This document shows positions 1 to 10,777 of a stretch of 64,000 bases of DNA, piece after piece. Made by a program: the position numbers and the translations under genes. The notes under the pieces were generated by a model that did not search any database, was not told where the DNA came from, and worked only from the letters and a program-made list of their open reading frames with translations. How positions within the stretch are numbered: the stretch's first letter is position 1; every line of letters starts with the position of its first letter. Source of the DNA: Botryosphaeria dothidea (lineage: Eukaryota > Ascomycota > Dothideomycetes > Botryosphaeriales > Botryosphaeriaceae). Location of the stretch: NCBI GenBank assembly GCA_011503125.2, contig WWBZ02000009.1, positions 434,001-498,000 on the forward strand. Direction: 5' to 3'.

Positions 1-58
1 GCCTGAATCGAGCGACGACCGTGCTTTGGATTCCTTCAAAGAAACCTACGCTCGTTCC

Positions 59-1107
59 TCATCCACCTCCAAATCTCGTCGCAAGCGTGAGTCTTCTCCT
101 GGCCAGAACCGCCGCTAGTTGCCTTCTTCGATCCCGGCTGCTCAAAATCGTAGGTCCGGCCGTCTCCGTGCTGGTAGAGTTGAATGCAACGTCGACCTGC
201 TCACGGACGGTGTCTAGAATAAACAGCTCTGCAACAACAGCCTGGCCCGAGTTCAATGCGTCCAGAGTGGCTTGCGGGTTGGACTCGGGAATCTCTTCGT
301 CATTGAGTAGCTCGTCTCTCTCGCTTGGAACCCGGTCCTGCAGGGTCGACAACGTTGAGGATCTCCGCAGGATGCCCCGCTCTTCGGAGTCAACATCCTG
401 ACGCGTCGTCGACCGGGAGGCTGAACCTTCTCCAGCTCCTGTTGAAGTGGAGTCGCCATTGGACGAGGTCGATTCCTTTTTCCTCTTCACCTTCTGGAGC
501 TTCAAGGTGGCTGCCAGCATGACCACTTGTAGCGAGAAAACAAAGCAGTCGAGAAGAAACAGCCTGAACTTTGAGGTGGGCCCTTGCTGGCCGATCCAAT
601 CAATCAACAAGCCTCCATGCAGATAGCCTCTTGTAGCTTCACCCGCAGCGGGAGGCGGGAACCACAGATGACAAAACAGACATATCAAATTCGAGCCGCA
701 GATGGGGTATATGTACGGGCGGTTTGAGGGGAGTTCTGGCAGAATCTCCGGCTTGGGGGTAAGCCAGATCAATTGTACAAAAGCGCGGAGGACGAAGCGC
801 AGAAAGGAGCAGCTGGAGGCAAGCGTCAGCAACGAGGGTTTGGATGGCAGTATGGCGCAGCTTACTCAAGGTAGTAGACGGCGGATATCTCGGCGTAGAT
901 CAGGATGTCCAGGTTGCGGAGAAGGTCGTCCAGGTAGCCTACTCGCTTCGAACGAATCTTCCGTTTCTGTTCGGCGAGGATGGCGGCTTCATCTGGAATT
1001 TCCGGGGTCTCGTCTGCATCTCTGTCGGGATCGACATCGTGGTGGTCGAGTGCGGAGCCTGGACGGCGTGGCCAGTCTGCGGTTGATGGGGACGCATCAT
1101 CGCTCAT
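59..1107 (-). CDS. dsc4: Dsc E3 ubiquitin ligase complex subunit 4 (DUF1746)
   Basis: Two exons, complement(59..812, 866..1107), 331 aa. The 53-nt intron has donor GTAAGC and acceptor CCAG, and joining restores the motif YYLDCSFLRF. The N-terminal half carries the DUF1746 core: LDDLLRNLDILIYAEISAVYYL, a hydrophobic FVLRAFVQLIWL segment, and the diagnostic GYLHGGLLIDWIGQ followed by another membrane segment. The C-terminal half is charged and low-complexity, as in other fungal members. In fungi Dsc4 belongs to the Golgi/endosomal Dsc ubiquitin ligase, which cleaves SREBP precursors and degrades orphan membrane proteins. Divergent from the RCF1 gene with about 430 bp between. Family assignment is from motif recognition; the extreme C terminus is the least certain part. 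Confidence 0.85.
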
Positions 1108-1543
1108 ATCGCGAACAGGGTGTGTATTGCTGCGGCGGTCATAGTACCAGGCCTCGGTAGAATGTCAGAGTGAGCCGGAGCTTCACATGGGCCAGGCGCG
1201 AGAGCTTGATGGGGAGGTCGGCGTCGACGTCAGATGTCGTGCGGTGTCAGTGTCGGTGTCAGCAGCTGCAACAGCTTGCTCTGCGGAGCGGCAGCACTTC
1301 CGGGGCCCGGAGCTGCGCGCGCCGACGCCGCCGATGGCCCGCCCAGATAGTGACGCCGTTCATCTCACGCGAGGTCGCCGACAAAACTGCTCAAATTAAA
1401 CAGCCCCGCAGCCTCGCGGTACTGCTCATTCGCCCTCTTCCATCTTCAATCGCCTCCAGCCGAGCTCTGGGGGCACCCGCGACTCTGCGAAACTATCCAT
1501 TTAAACCACCCGCCACCCACCAGCCTCTGCGCAACCGCCCACC
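1108..1543. promoter_or_regulatory. Shared divergent upstream region of dsc4 and rcf1
   Basis: About 435 bp between two divergent start codons. GC-rich, with no clear TATA box on either side; it must hold both promoters. Open frames here are short and look like chance. Confidence 0.4.
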
Positions 1544-2155
1544 ATGTCTGACGCGCCGCTTCCTTCGTCCTTCGATGGCAATGAGTACGTTCTCTTCGAC
1601 TCCTGCCTATCCCCCATCTTTCTCGCCCGGCCAATTGACTGACTCCCGGCAACCAGGGACTTCTACTCCGAAAACCGCTGGCAGAAGCTCACCCGCCGCC
1701 TCCGCGAGGAACCCCTCATCCCGCTCGGTTGTCTGTTGACCTGCTGGGCCCTCCTGGGTGCCAGCCGCGCCATGAAGGCCGGCGACCACCAGACCACCAA
1801 CCGCATGTTCCGCCGCCGCATCTACGCCCAGGGCTTCACCATCGTCGCCATGGCCGCCGGCAGTATGTACTGGCAGGAGGATCGCGAGAAGCGCAAGGAG
1901 TACGATACCCTGCAGCAGCAGAAGAAGGCCCAGGAGAAGCGCGATGCTTGGTTGCGCGAGCTGGAGGCCAGAGACGAGGAGGACAAAGCTATGAAGGCCA
2001 AGATCGAGAAGAGGAGGCAGATGGTCGCAGAACAGAGGGCGGCGGCGGCGGCGGCGGCGGCAAGTGTTACCGAGACGAAGAGCGTGGTCGAGGCGAGTGA
2101 ACAGAGGGGACTTGGCGTGGTCGAGGCTGTCAGGGATCTGCTCGCGAGTAGGTGA
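1544..2155 (+). CDS. rcf1: Respiratory supercomplex factor 1 (HIG1 domain), mitochondrial
   Basis: Exons 1544..1584 and 1657..2155, 179 aa; the 72-nt intron starts GTACGT and ends CCAG, phase 2. The N terminus MSDAPLPSSFDGNE runs into the HIG1 domain: KLTRRLREEPLIPLG, then a membrane helix CLLTCWALLGASRA, then QTTNRMFRRRIYAQGFT and a second helix. This is the Rcf1/HIGD2 signature. The C terminus is a charged coiled-coil rich in Glu, Lys, Arg and Ala, including a run of eight alanines encoded by GCG repeats near 2040. Rcf1 sits in the inner mitochondrial membrane and stabilises complex III-IV supercomplexes. Length is normal for the family. Confidence 0.93.
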
Positions 2156-4695
2156 TGACCGCGGACCTACAATCATTGTGGAGAGGCGTATAAAAAATTT
2201 CGCTTCGGATGTAAATTTTACGGGCCGGGTTGGATATTGCATCTGGAGCTTCTGGCGCATGGGAATGGATAGGGGTCTTCACTCGGTCTTTATGAGCTAA
2301 AAGCTCGCGCTGATACTTGGTAAGGGATGCACAATGAATCATGTTGTAATCATCGACCTTCGAAGGACGAACAAGTCAAATCGGGTACCACTATTGTATC
2401 GCCATCATTGAAAGCTTTCCTTCATCAGCGTCCTGTAAGACGTGTGTTTTGGGAACACAATGCAGCTCTGATGGCCACAGTCAGTTCATTCGTTTGTTCA
2501 AGTCGTCTTGAATACGCCACTACAGTGACGAAACAGGTAAGTTATCTGGAAGTCACCGTTCCATATCTGTCTCCCAATGTTCATCTATCCTATTTTTTTT
2601 TCTTCGAAATGCATCAACCTCTTTGCTGATCGTGCACAAAGGAAAGGAAAAGAAGTATGTTACATGCATCTATCGTGTACTATGCACGAGTTATGTGGAG
2701 CCTTTTTTTTTTTTGAATTAGATACCTCGTGCATGAACACTTGTACAGCGGTGACTCTCATCGTAAGAGACGGTGTCTGGCTCTTTATCAATCCAACTTA
2801 TATTCGGCTTGTCAACTCTACTGATACTGCCTAGAAGACTTTGAGCGCACACGCTGTTCTCATGTGCAGTTCAGGTCCCAGCCTATATATTCCTTAACAC
2901 TTCCCCCTTCATTTCATATGCCTCTTATCCCCTCAATCTCGCCTCAATACTCTTGCATTTCTGGTATCGCGCATCGGGAGAGGGGGACAGGGACGCGACT
3001 TTGTGGGGAGGGTTTCAGACCTTTGCGGGAGGAGCGAGGGGCGTAAGAATAGGCGAACAAGGCGCGCGTGAGACTGATGATTAGGCGCGAGAATGTGGGC
3101 GTGGTAAGGCTGTATGAGGGGCCGGGGTTTGTGGGGGCTGGGGCGTGTACGTTGGTGGAGGCGTTGAGGGCGAACGGGCTTGGGGATGCGGTGCCTAGGG
3201 ACAGGAATGGGAAGAAGTTCAGTAAGTGGAAAGGGCTTATTATCGCGCTGGGGTTGGAGAGGGCGTGGGTATTTTGTTTGCTTGGCGAATGCGATGGGCG
3301 CTGGAGGATAGGAGTAGGCGTCGAGTCATGAAAGACGTACCGAGCGTGGTATTTGGAAGCAAGCACCATTATGTCATTGTGGATCATTCTCAACCTGATA
3401 AACGCTGTCTTCTCATGGTGCTCTGTTCGCTTGATTTTCATTGGCGGTTGCTCTCGGAAGACTGGATGCATGACCACGTATGCAGCTGGGGTTATCGATT
3501 CATCACCAGGCTGACGTTCTCATCAACCTCCACCAGACCAGGATTCTCTCTTTACCTGCTTTGTAGTACAGGTCCAAAGAGCCAGCGAGATGACATCCAG
3601 CAATGTAAATACGAACCTGGAAACTCAAGGTCATGAAGGTATGTATCTGCAGTTATGCAGAACGAGGCTGTGCTGACGTTCCGCAAGATGAGGTCTCCTG
3701 GCGGACAGCCTACCTGAATCTTCTTCCTTGTGCGCTCTGTGTGATGGCACAGCCCTCCGGGAGAGTCTTGAGCTTGCACCCAAGACTAGGCCCTTACCTC
3801 CGCTTCTCTCCTATCATCTGTGGCGTCGATACGCTCATCATCCTGCCTCGTATCTCTGCTTGCAAGATATGTGGGGCCAGTCTGCGGGACTCTTTCCGTA
3901 ACGCTTACACCGCACGATTTCCCGAAGAAACGAACGAGACCAGAAGGTCGTGGAAAATCACTCTTGTAGCTTTTGTCGCCTTGGCGTTGCAATCATCTCA
4001 CTGCCACAATTTCTTGAATCATCGATATATTCCTCACGTCATTCTCATTACTGGAACGTTTATCAACTTTTGGCATTATTAAGCGTATTTGTGCTAGGCG
4101 CGTCTTTCTTCGAGCAACTTCTGTTATTCAATATCGGTGGACTCTTCTTGGATATTCATTTATTTGTTATCGAGGTTAGAAGTCCGGTTTTCGTCCTTCT
4201 TTTGGCTGTTGGTTTAATGATTATGGGGCCTTCTGTACTTGATATCGTGAAGGAAAGGTACGAATTGGAAGTTTTATGTGCTTTCTTTGGCTCTTTTTTT
4301 GGACTGATTGATTAATGTTGGACAAGCGTTCTGTGGTACTGGTTGTGTTATGATCCCGAGGGTCCCTATGAACGCTCTTGGTCCAAGATGTTAGGAGACT
4401 GAACTTGTGATATGGCTGATTTTTAGCCAGCGTTCAGGCACATGTGTGGGCATCATTGAGATATACCATTTGCCCTTGGGTATTCTTCTGGGCTCAGCTA
4501 CTAGTGGTTCAGATTGAGGTTGGATACCGGGGCCCGATGGTTGTGTTCATTGTACTTTCCTTGTTATACTATGATTTCGAATTTCCACGGCATACCTCCT
4601 TTATAAACGAGTGTGTTCAAGAGTAACGACCATACCATCCATAAAATATGTCCCAGAGCGCTGAGTATTTCAGCGTTCTGCGCGTCGGCCCATCA
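2156..4695. other. 2.5-kb intergenic stretch, no recognisable gene
   Basis: The 2160-2900 part is AT-rich with T runs (near 2591 and 2703). The 2940-3330 part is GC-rich with open frames on both strands (177 aa minus, 87 aa plus) whose translations look low-complexity. The 3950-4620 part is AT-rich; the longest plus-strand frame there (121 aa, 3950..4315) is strongly hydrophobic but matches nothing I know. I see no conserved motif, tRNA or terminal repeat. Confidence 0.5.
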
Positions 4696-5787
4696 TCAGG
4701 CTTTGATCTGGATGAGGTCATCATTCACATCAAAGATATCCCACTTGTACGGATCAAGCCCTTTCGGATCCCCATTCAAGCACTCATGCTTGTACCACTC
4801 TTTCAACCCCTCAGGATCCTTCTTCCTCTTCGTGAACAACTCTTTCAGATCCTCCCAACCGCCCGAACCGCCACAGTCCTCCGCACACGGATGACCCTTT
4901 AATATCTCATCAGCAACAGTCGAACTGAGTCAAACCATAGGGTACGAGAGCTTACCTACCCATTCAGGCAACACACCTCCACATCCTCCGGCACCCCGAC
5001 CGTCCTCTTCACCAGCGGATCCATCCGCCCAAGGAAATAAATCAGGTGCATCCAGCCATCTCCCATATCGTACTCGTACGTAAGCTCGACCTTCCCCTTG
5101 TACTCCTCACCGTCGAAAATATCACCCAGCTTGTAGTCCTCCTCCACCCTGACACCATCCGGCTCGAGGCTGTCATCCATGCGCGGACCCAGCTGGAGGA
5201 GCTCCCTGGGGCTGCCGTAGACATGGTTCGGGGACTTTCGCCGTCAGTTTGATTCTATCTTCGGGGAGGGAAAAGGTGGGCGTTACGTCTTCCTGCCCCG
5301 CGATCTGGGTGACCGAGAACGAGTGCAGGTGGCTGTCGGCCCAGCCGAAGGCGATCTGCAGCGCGGCGTGGAATTTCGCGAAGGAGAGGTTGGCGGGCAC
5401 GCAGGAGGCGGTTAATGTTGGGGCTGTCGCTGTTGGCGAGGCGGACGAGGAGGAGGTAGCTGTCTACGCTGCTCGGCTGGAGCCGTGTCAATCGCCGTCC
5501 GCATGCTTGGGGGTCAAGCAAGGCCCTGGGGATACCTGCTGCGGTCTGCTTGCGACGTCTGCTGGGCTGGCGGAGTCTTCGCGTTGGGCGGGCGGATTGG
5601 CGGGCTGGGCCTTTTTCTTGGGGGCTCTTCATGGCTTCTTCCTGCTGGAGCTGGAGCTGGCTTGGGAGTTGGCGGAGCTGCGTCGGGTTGAGGAGCGGGT
5701 GGGCTTCTTGGACGCGTTGGTGTCTTCTGGCACTGCAATTGGATCTGCCCGCGCCGTTGCGGTGCGAGCGTTTCTGGTTTTCGGCAT
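4696..5787 (-). pseudogene. Decayed pRiA4b ORF-3-like (PF07929) domain gene
   Basis: Reading the minus strand from the ATG at 5787, an Arg/Ser-rich N terminus leads to an intron (donor GTATCC, acceptor CTCCAG) and then the pRiA4b ORF3-like domain: YLLLVRLANSDSP, ANLSFAKFHAALQIAFGWADSHLH, a second intron (donor GTAACG at about 5297, branch CTGAC, acceptor AAAG), YEYDMGDGW, and after a third intron GHPCAEDCGGSGGWEDLKE to a stop at 4696..4698. Three apparent lesions break it: an in-frame TGA at 5629..5631, a one-base frame shift near 5397-5402 between RLLR and VPANL, and a TAG at the end of exon 3 (about 4953-4955) next to a canonical GTAAGC donor. The domain is otherwise well conserved, so decay looks recent, unless the lesions are sequence errors. 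Confidence 0.7.
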
Positions 5788-6566
5788 GGTCACGGATGGG
5801 ACTGGAAAACGGGCAATTGATTGAATAGAGGGCGCAACGGAATATCGGAAGAGCGTAAAGCAAGATGGAAGGCGAGGAGACGAGGGATAGATGATGGACT
5901 GGGTCAAAGCGTATGACGCGGGTCGCGTTCTGGCACCCCTGCATTGAGTTCAGTCCCAGCCCGACGCGTAAAAACGTGATCACAGCCCGCTGAATGTAAA
6001 CAACACACACACTCGCTTTGACGTTTCGTGCTTTATCCCATCAGAAATATCTGGACGATGCAGGGCTCGCGAAACGATTCGTTTGTGAGAAATTGTGGCC
6101 AGTTTCCGTGCTTCAACTCCGCCCGGAAAAGATTCCTCGTTTCCGTGGGTTTGGGAAAGTCGCGGCGAACGTCATAATCCGCTCTCCGGACTATATAGAC
6201 GTTAGTAGAGCGTGTGTGAGCCTTGTAGAATGGTGTAAATAACGAAGATTCAGGTGGCTGGTTCTAATGTGCTTTAGTATTCTACGGGAAAGTGCAGCAT
6301 CAACCCGCCAGGCCCCTGCAACACATGTGTCCCACACTTCTCGTCATTTGACATGCGAGTAAGCCCACAAATGATGTGACAGCATCTGCTTTCTGCTGTC
6401 AGATTTGGACCAACACGCACAATGCAGCATTTCGACTTGGAGGAAGGTTTTTTACCAGCAAGCATTATGCCAGAACCAATGGTTTTGTTCGCACTAAAAT
6501 ATGTACAGTCCTATTACTCATTGACCAATTACTCTGCATATGTAGTACATTCAATCATCCAATCAT
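5788..6566. other. Intergenic, nothing recognised
   Basis: About 780 bp lying 5' of the decayed gene and 3' of the secreted-protein gene. Open frames are short and unlike known proteins. TATATA at about 6194 is not followed by a credible gene. Confidence 0.5.
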
Positions 6567-7049
6567 TTAAGCAACAGCCTGGGTGACCTCGACAGTGACA
6601 GAGCCGGTGCAGAGGCGGCCAGTCGCACTGCCGCACGAGCGCTCAAGAGGCGCATTGCCGTAGATGGTAACGTTGGTGTTCTCGATGACAACAGTCTGCT
6701 GGAGGAAGACATCTGCAATCGACAGCATCAGCGAGTGCACTATCATTTCTAAATACCGGGGGGAAAACTTACAAGAGCCGTTGTAGCTGCCGATGAAGGA
6801 AAGAGGGTCCCTGACGGTGGTCTCGCGCTCGTCGCCGCTCAACCAGGGAGAGTAGGTGTAGACCTGAGACGCGGAGCTGTCGTCGCCCGAGTAGACGGCC
6901 TCGAACTTCTCCTGTTTCCAGCCGTTGGCGGCAGAGTTCCAGGTGTAGTCGAGCGCCCAGCTGCCGTACTGGCTGTCGGTGGCGGTCTGCGGCGCGGGGG
7001 CGGCGGCGGCAGTGGCGGCGAGGGCGGCGAGGGCGAAAGCGAAACGCAT
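6567..7049 (-). CDS. Small secreted protein, function unknown
   Basis: Exons complement(6567..6712, 6773..7049), 140 aa; the 60-nt intron runs GTAAGT to TGCAG, phase 1. A textbook signal peptide MRFAFALAALAATAAAAPAP is followed by a mature domain of about 120 aa rich in Tyr, Ser, Thr and Trp. It has only two cysteines (in CGSATGRLC near the C terminus) and possible N-glycosylation sites NGS and NVT. Size, secretion and beta-rich composition recall fungal small secreted proteins and effectors such as the AA1-like group, but I cannot assign it to a family. An AATATATATT element lies about 140 bp upstream. Confidence 0.75.
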   Translation of the reverse strand: MRFAFALAALAATAAAAPAPQTATDSQYGSWALDYTWNSAANGWKQEKFEAVYSGDDSSASQVYTYSPWLSGDERETTVRDPLSFIGSYNGSCKFSPRYLEMIVHSLMLSIADVFLQQTVVIENTNVTIYGNAPLERSCGSATGRLCTGSVTVEVTQAVA

Positions 7050-7187
7050 TTTTGGTGGTGATTAAGGTTGTCGATTAAGCTCGTGAATTAAGAAAGTTTC
7101 AACGGACGGCAAGAGCGAATGATTATCGGCTTCTGAACGAGAGAATGGCGATGGACAGGAACACAAGACGGATGATCCGCGCGGTGG

Positions 7188-7197
7188 AATATATATT
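7188..7197 (-). promoter_or_regulatory. Possible TATA element of the secreted-protein gene
   Basis: The AT-only decamer AATATATATT stands out in a GC-rich flank 139-148 bp upstream of the start codon at 7049. Spacing allows a 5' UTR of about 100 nt. Assigned by position and composition only. Confidence 0.35.
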
Positions 7198-8123
7198 CCT
7201 CGAAGTGCATGGGGCGAGCGGGAGATCAGATCAATCCTGCTATTTTTATCCGCTTGCGTAGTATAGCGCCGTTCCAATAGCCGCATTTACGAGCGCGGCA
7301 ATGTATAAATGCTGGGATGCGACTGGGCGCTCGGGGGTTTTAGTGTACCCGCCGGCTTGTTTCCGTCCAGAACGAGGTCGTCAAACATTGGGGCGCCCGG
7401 CCTCGTTTATGCGGCGAAGACGGCGAATCACACCAAAGAGGCAGCGGTGGAAACGCCAAGATGCGGAGTAGAGCCGCACTAGGACAGGACGCCATAAGAA
7501 TGCCCCTGACGACGGGGCCGCCATTGGATAAGGTTACCAATTGTTTCGTACTCGTCTACGCCGGATTGTTTTCTCGCTGCATCCGATCTCGGCTCAGGCG
7601 AGCATGACGGCACCCAGGAAGCCTACTTCTGCTGGATCAAGCTTAGGGTCTCGGTAACGGGAGCTTACCTCTGTGCATTACATCATGCTGTCGGTACCCC
7701 TAGCTAGGGTACGTTCCAGCGCAGCGTAGGCTTGTGTAGCGCTGCAACATCAAGTTCATCAGAAACCATTTGTCCTATGGAAGTTCTACCGACTTCTTTA
7801 AGCATGTGCGGCGCAAAGTCCCCCGGAAAAGCAACCTTCTGGATAAGTTTGTTCACCAACCAACTTCCACGATGCTTCCCGACTTTTAATATGCGCTTGT
7901 ATATGGTCTATAATCTGATTTGCTTCATTACATGACACTAGTACATTTGCCCTGCTCTCCACGGCTTCGTGTTCATGCTTTTGGCTGCCGCGGAAGCGAA
8001 GAAGAAATACTAGACTGATTAAGATATCAAAACTTATGCAGGATTCGCCAAACCCATACAAAAGGACTGCAAGAATCACCCAGACCTTGTCGTCTATTCT
8101 AGTGTCGTCGGTTCCATGGCCTC
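7198..8123. other. Intergenic, nothing recognised
   Basis: About 930 bp between the secreted-protein promoter and the 3' end of the Old Yellow Enzyme gene. The hydrophobic minus-strand frame at 7798..8205 mostly lies past the true stop at 8124 and shadows the last exon and 3' UTR. Confidence 0.5.
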
Positions 8124-9743
8124 TTAATGAGCTTGTCCAAGCTTTCGAAGCTCGCCAGCATACCAGACCTATACTCATTAGCAATGCCATCCCAAAAATA
8201 ATCACAAGGCACTTACCGTCACCGCACCAGCCCCGACTCCCTTCATACCACTCAATTTAGCCAAGTATGGTGGCTTGACTTTCTTTTCCAGGACCCGCGC
8301 ATCTTCATCCGCTACGCCTTTGTTGAAAATGATTTCCTTGGGGAGCTTGGGCTGAAGTACAGCCGGACGGCCAATTCCAACGAGGTCGCAAGCCGAATCT
8401 GACACCGCAGCATCCATTCCAGCCCGCGTACGGAAGCCCCCCGTGACCATCAACGGAAGTTTCGGGAAATGGCTCCGGATTGCTTTGGCGAAATCCAGGA
8501 ATAATGCCTCGCGAGCGGCTGTGCGGCTGGATGGTTTCTGGGCGTCCTCACCGGTTCCCATCATCTGGAGAGGCTCAGTGGAATGCACTCAAAAAAAAAA
8601 AAAAATCCAGCACAATGAACTATAGCTTATGACGGTCCCAAGCTCTGAGGGAAAAACGAGAGTTCACGTACCCTTGGATCCTCATATGACCCACCGCTTA
8701 TCTCAAGGAAATCTACCCCAGCCTCTTCAATGTACCGAATCTGCTCAATGGATTCTTTGAGTTCCTCGGTAGACTGCAGATCGGCAGAGTTCAACTTCAC
8801 GCCAACACAGAAAGACTTCGGGACCACCTTGCGGATGGAATCGACAATCTCCACCACGATGCGTGCTCTGTTCCGCGGCGAACCGCCGTATTGGTCTGTC
8901 CTTTGATTGCTCTGCGCGCCCGAATCAGCATTCGACACTTACTTTTAGGACCGGGAGAATGACCTTCGCCGTTAAGAATGTAGCTGGTAGCACGTCAGAG
9001 AGCACAGAAAGCCATCCCTTCTCGAGACCACTTACAGAGAAGATACCCATGCGCCGCATGCAACTCGACGCCATCGAAACCGCTCTCCGCCGCCAAGCGC
9101 GCCGTAGTCGTAAACTGATTCACCACATGCCTGACATCCTCCTCCGTCATCTCCCTCGGCGTGCCGAACAGGAGCCCCACCGCGCTCCTCGCGAGCAGCC
9201 CGTCGCCCAGGTTAATCGGGACCGGGCTCGGGGCCAACGTCTTCGCGCACACCGACCGCCGGCCGGCGCCGAGCGGCGACTGCCTGCCGGGATGGCTGAT
9301 CTGCATGACGACCGGCGTCTTGTGCGCCTTGCACGCGTTCGCGAAGCGCGTCCAGCTGGCCACCAGGTCGGCCTCGATGGAGGCGTCGACGAAGTTGTCG
9401 CCAGCGGAGCCGAGGTGGTCGGCATCTACTTGCACGTTTCCTTTTGGTCGAGTTAGCGAGGAGGTGCGGGCCAGGGGGCGCGATGCGGACCTGTGAGGAG
9501 CATGCCCCAGCCGCCGTCTGCCCACTCTTTGTACACGGTGTCGAGTTTCGAGGTGGGGAGGCCGCGGGCGTCGGCCATTGTTTCCGCCAGCGCCGCCTGC
9601 AAGAGTAGGGAATCAGTTTGAGCAGGAAACACTAGGGGTTGCTTGGAAAAAGTCTGTACCTTGGTGAGCCGGTTGGGGAGCACCAGGCCGCATTTCAAGG
9701 TCAGCGGCTTCGCGATGTTGAGATCCATGGTTTGCGGGGACAT
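8124..9743 (-). CDS. NADH:flavin oxidoreductase / Old Yellow Enzyme family
   Basis: Seven exons, complement(8124..8168, 8217..8564, 8672..8911, 8964..8983, 9036..9440, 9491..9596, 9660..9743), 415 aa; all phases close. The FMN TIM barrel shows PNRLTK at the N terminus, ISHPGRQ,  FDGVELHAAHGYLL, SNQRTDQYGGS, FLEISGGSYEDPR, MVTGGFRT and LVGIGRPAVLQP. These are the standard PF00724 landmarks, including the His in HAAHGYLL and the phosphate-binding GGF/GRP loops. The enzyme would reduce activated alkenes or similar substrates with NAD(P)H. Exon 4 is a 20-nt microexon (STFLTAK region) flanked by two 52-nt introns. Its donor GTCATT is weak but is the only choice that gives a normal intron length. 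The intron at 8565..8671 contains a run of 13 T. Confidence 0.88.
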
Positions 9744-10642
9744 TGTACGAAGGGATTTCGCGTGCTTCCTCGGCCCATTGGTATGCTGTGAGTCTTTATA
9801 CCTCTTGCGCTCCTGATAAATCTACTGATAGTGTGCGCTGAGGCTTACGTTCGAGGCTCTCCTACTCGGTATTGTAGCAATCGACACGGGCCGAGGCTCA
9901 TCCGTGCAACAACGGCTTTGGTTTCCTCCGCTGCATCAAATCGTTCGGTACTGCGTTGCAAGATACTCGACGAGAGAAGCACTCGGCCAATCGGGGACTG
10001 GAGACATTGAAGATGTGGTGCGTGATTTGTAAGGGTCGGGGAGATTGTTGTCCCGACTCGGGCCGGGTCCAGCCTCAGTCCGGCCTGGAATTGCCATCTC
10101 GGGTTGGCCACGAAGCTCAAAACGGTAGTTGGTTTCGATTGCATCTTGCCACTGCTGATTTCTAGAGGAAACTTCTGAGGTGGTGCGCGATAAGGGCCCG
10201 ATCAATATCCTTTAGAAATAAGAATGTTCTAACATCAGCTGACAATCGGAAGATCTGTTTAAAGCGCAATCTGGACCAGGTCATTGCACTATTAACGAAG
10301 AAAGATAAATAATGAATGATATCGAGGTATTGTCTGCGAGGCGTTGCGTGGTTGAGAAGGGGAGAAGACATACCAAACTCGGTATGAGGCTGGCACAAGC
10401 CGAGATTTCGAATCAGTTCTGTCTCCCGAACAGATGATTTTCTATCACTTGTTTATACTCAACCAATTCCATGCCGCATTGCTGTAGCACAAGCTGGCAC
10501 ATTCGGCAAAAGGGATTGCGCGTACAGGCTCGGGGCCGAGCGCCGGCCCGACCTGCCCGTCCCCACAACCGAAAAATTTCTCTCCACCAACACACCCCCT
10601 TTCTCCCCTCCACAACAACCGTTCCACAACCAACAAAAGAGC
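9744..10642. other. Intergenic, upstream of the OYE gene
   Basis: About 900 bp with no convincing frame and no recognised RNA gene. It contains the OYE promoter near 9744-9850; no TATA box stands out. Confidence 0.45.
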
Positions 10643-10647
10643 AAAAA
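10643..10647 (-). terminator. Pol III terminator of the tRNA-Pro gene
   Basis: On the coding strand, TTTTT follows 4 nt after the last base of the tRNA acceptor stem (CTTC then TTTTT). This is the normal position and sequence for RNA polymerase III termination and argues that the tRNA gene is live. Confidence 0.75.
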
Positions 10648-10686
10648 GAAGGGTCTTGCCGCGGATCGAACGCGGGGCCTCTCGCA

Positions 10687-10702
10687 AGCAACTCAGGGTG
10701 TG
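10687..10702 (-). other. Canonical tRNA intron (position 37/38)
   Basis: A 16-nt intron after the G that follows anticodon AGG. It begins CACACCCTG and its CCCT can pair with the AGGG of the anticodon, giving the bulge-helix-bulge shape cut by the tRNA splicing endonuclease. Ordinary for fungal tRNA genes. Confidence 0.8.
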
Positions 10703-10721
10703 CCCTAAGCGAGAATCATAC

Positions 10722-10777
10722 CTATTTAGTTGTTAGAATGAGTTGTTGTCGGTGTTGAGATGTCATGATGAACTTAC
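10722..10777 (-). other. Spliceosomal-type intron inside the tRNA D-loop
   Basis: 56 nt on the minus strand, starting GTAAGTTCATC and ending TTCTAACAACTAAATAG. It therefore has a consensus 5' donor GTAAGT, a consensus branch site CTAAC 11 nt before the end, and a TAG acceptor. Length and signals equal those of protein-gene introns in this window. It separates G18 and G19 of the D-loop. The position is not where tRNA introns normally occur in fungi. Confidence 0.75.

Noticed and set aside
2944..3477. 177-aa minus-strand ORF and the overlapping plus-strand ORF at 3068..3331
   Set aside because: Neither has a motif, and both strands look equally protein-like, which points to composition rather than coding.
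4953..4988. A 35-nt intron (GTAGGT to CTCAG) that would avoid the TAG in the pRiA4b-like gene
   Set aside because: Too short for introns in this genome, and it would insert an unusual nine-residue stretch; the GTAAGC donor three bases on gives a normal intron but leaves the stop.
10413..10758. Overlapping ORFs across the tRNA-Pro gene
   Set aside because: They only translate the tRNA and its flanks.
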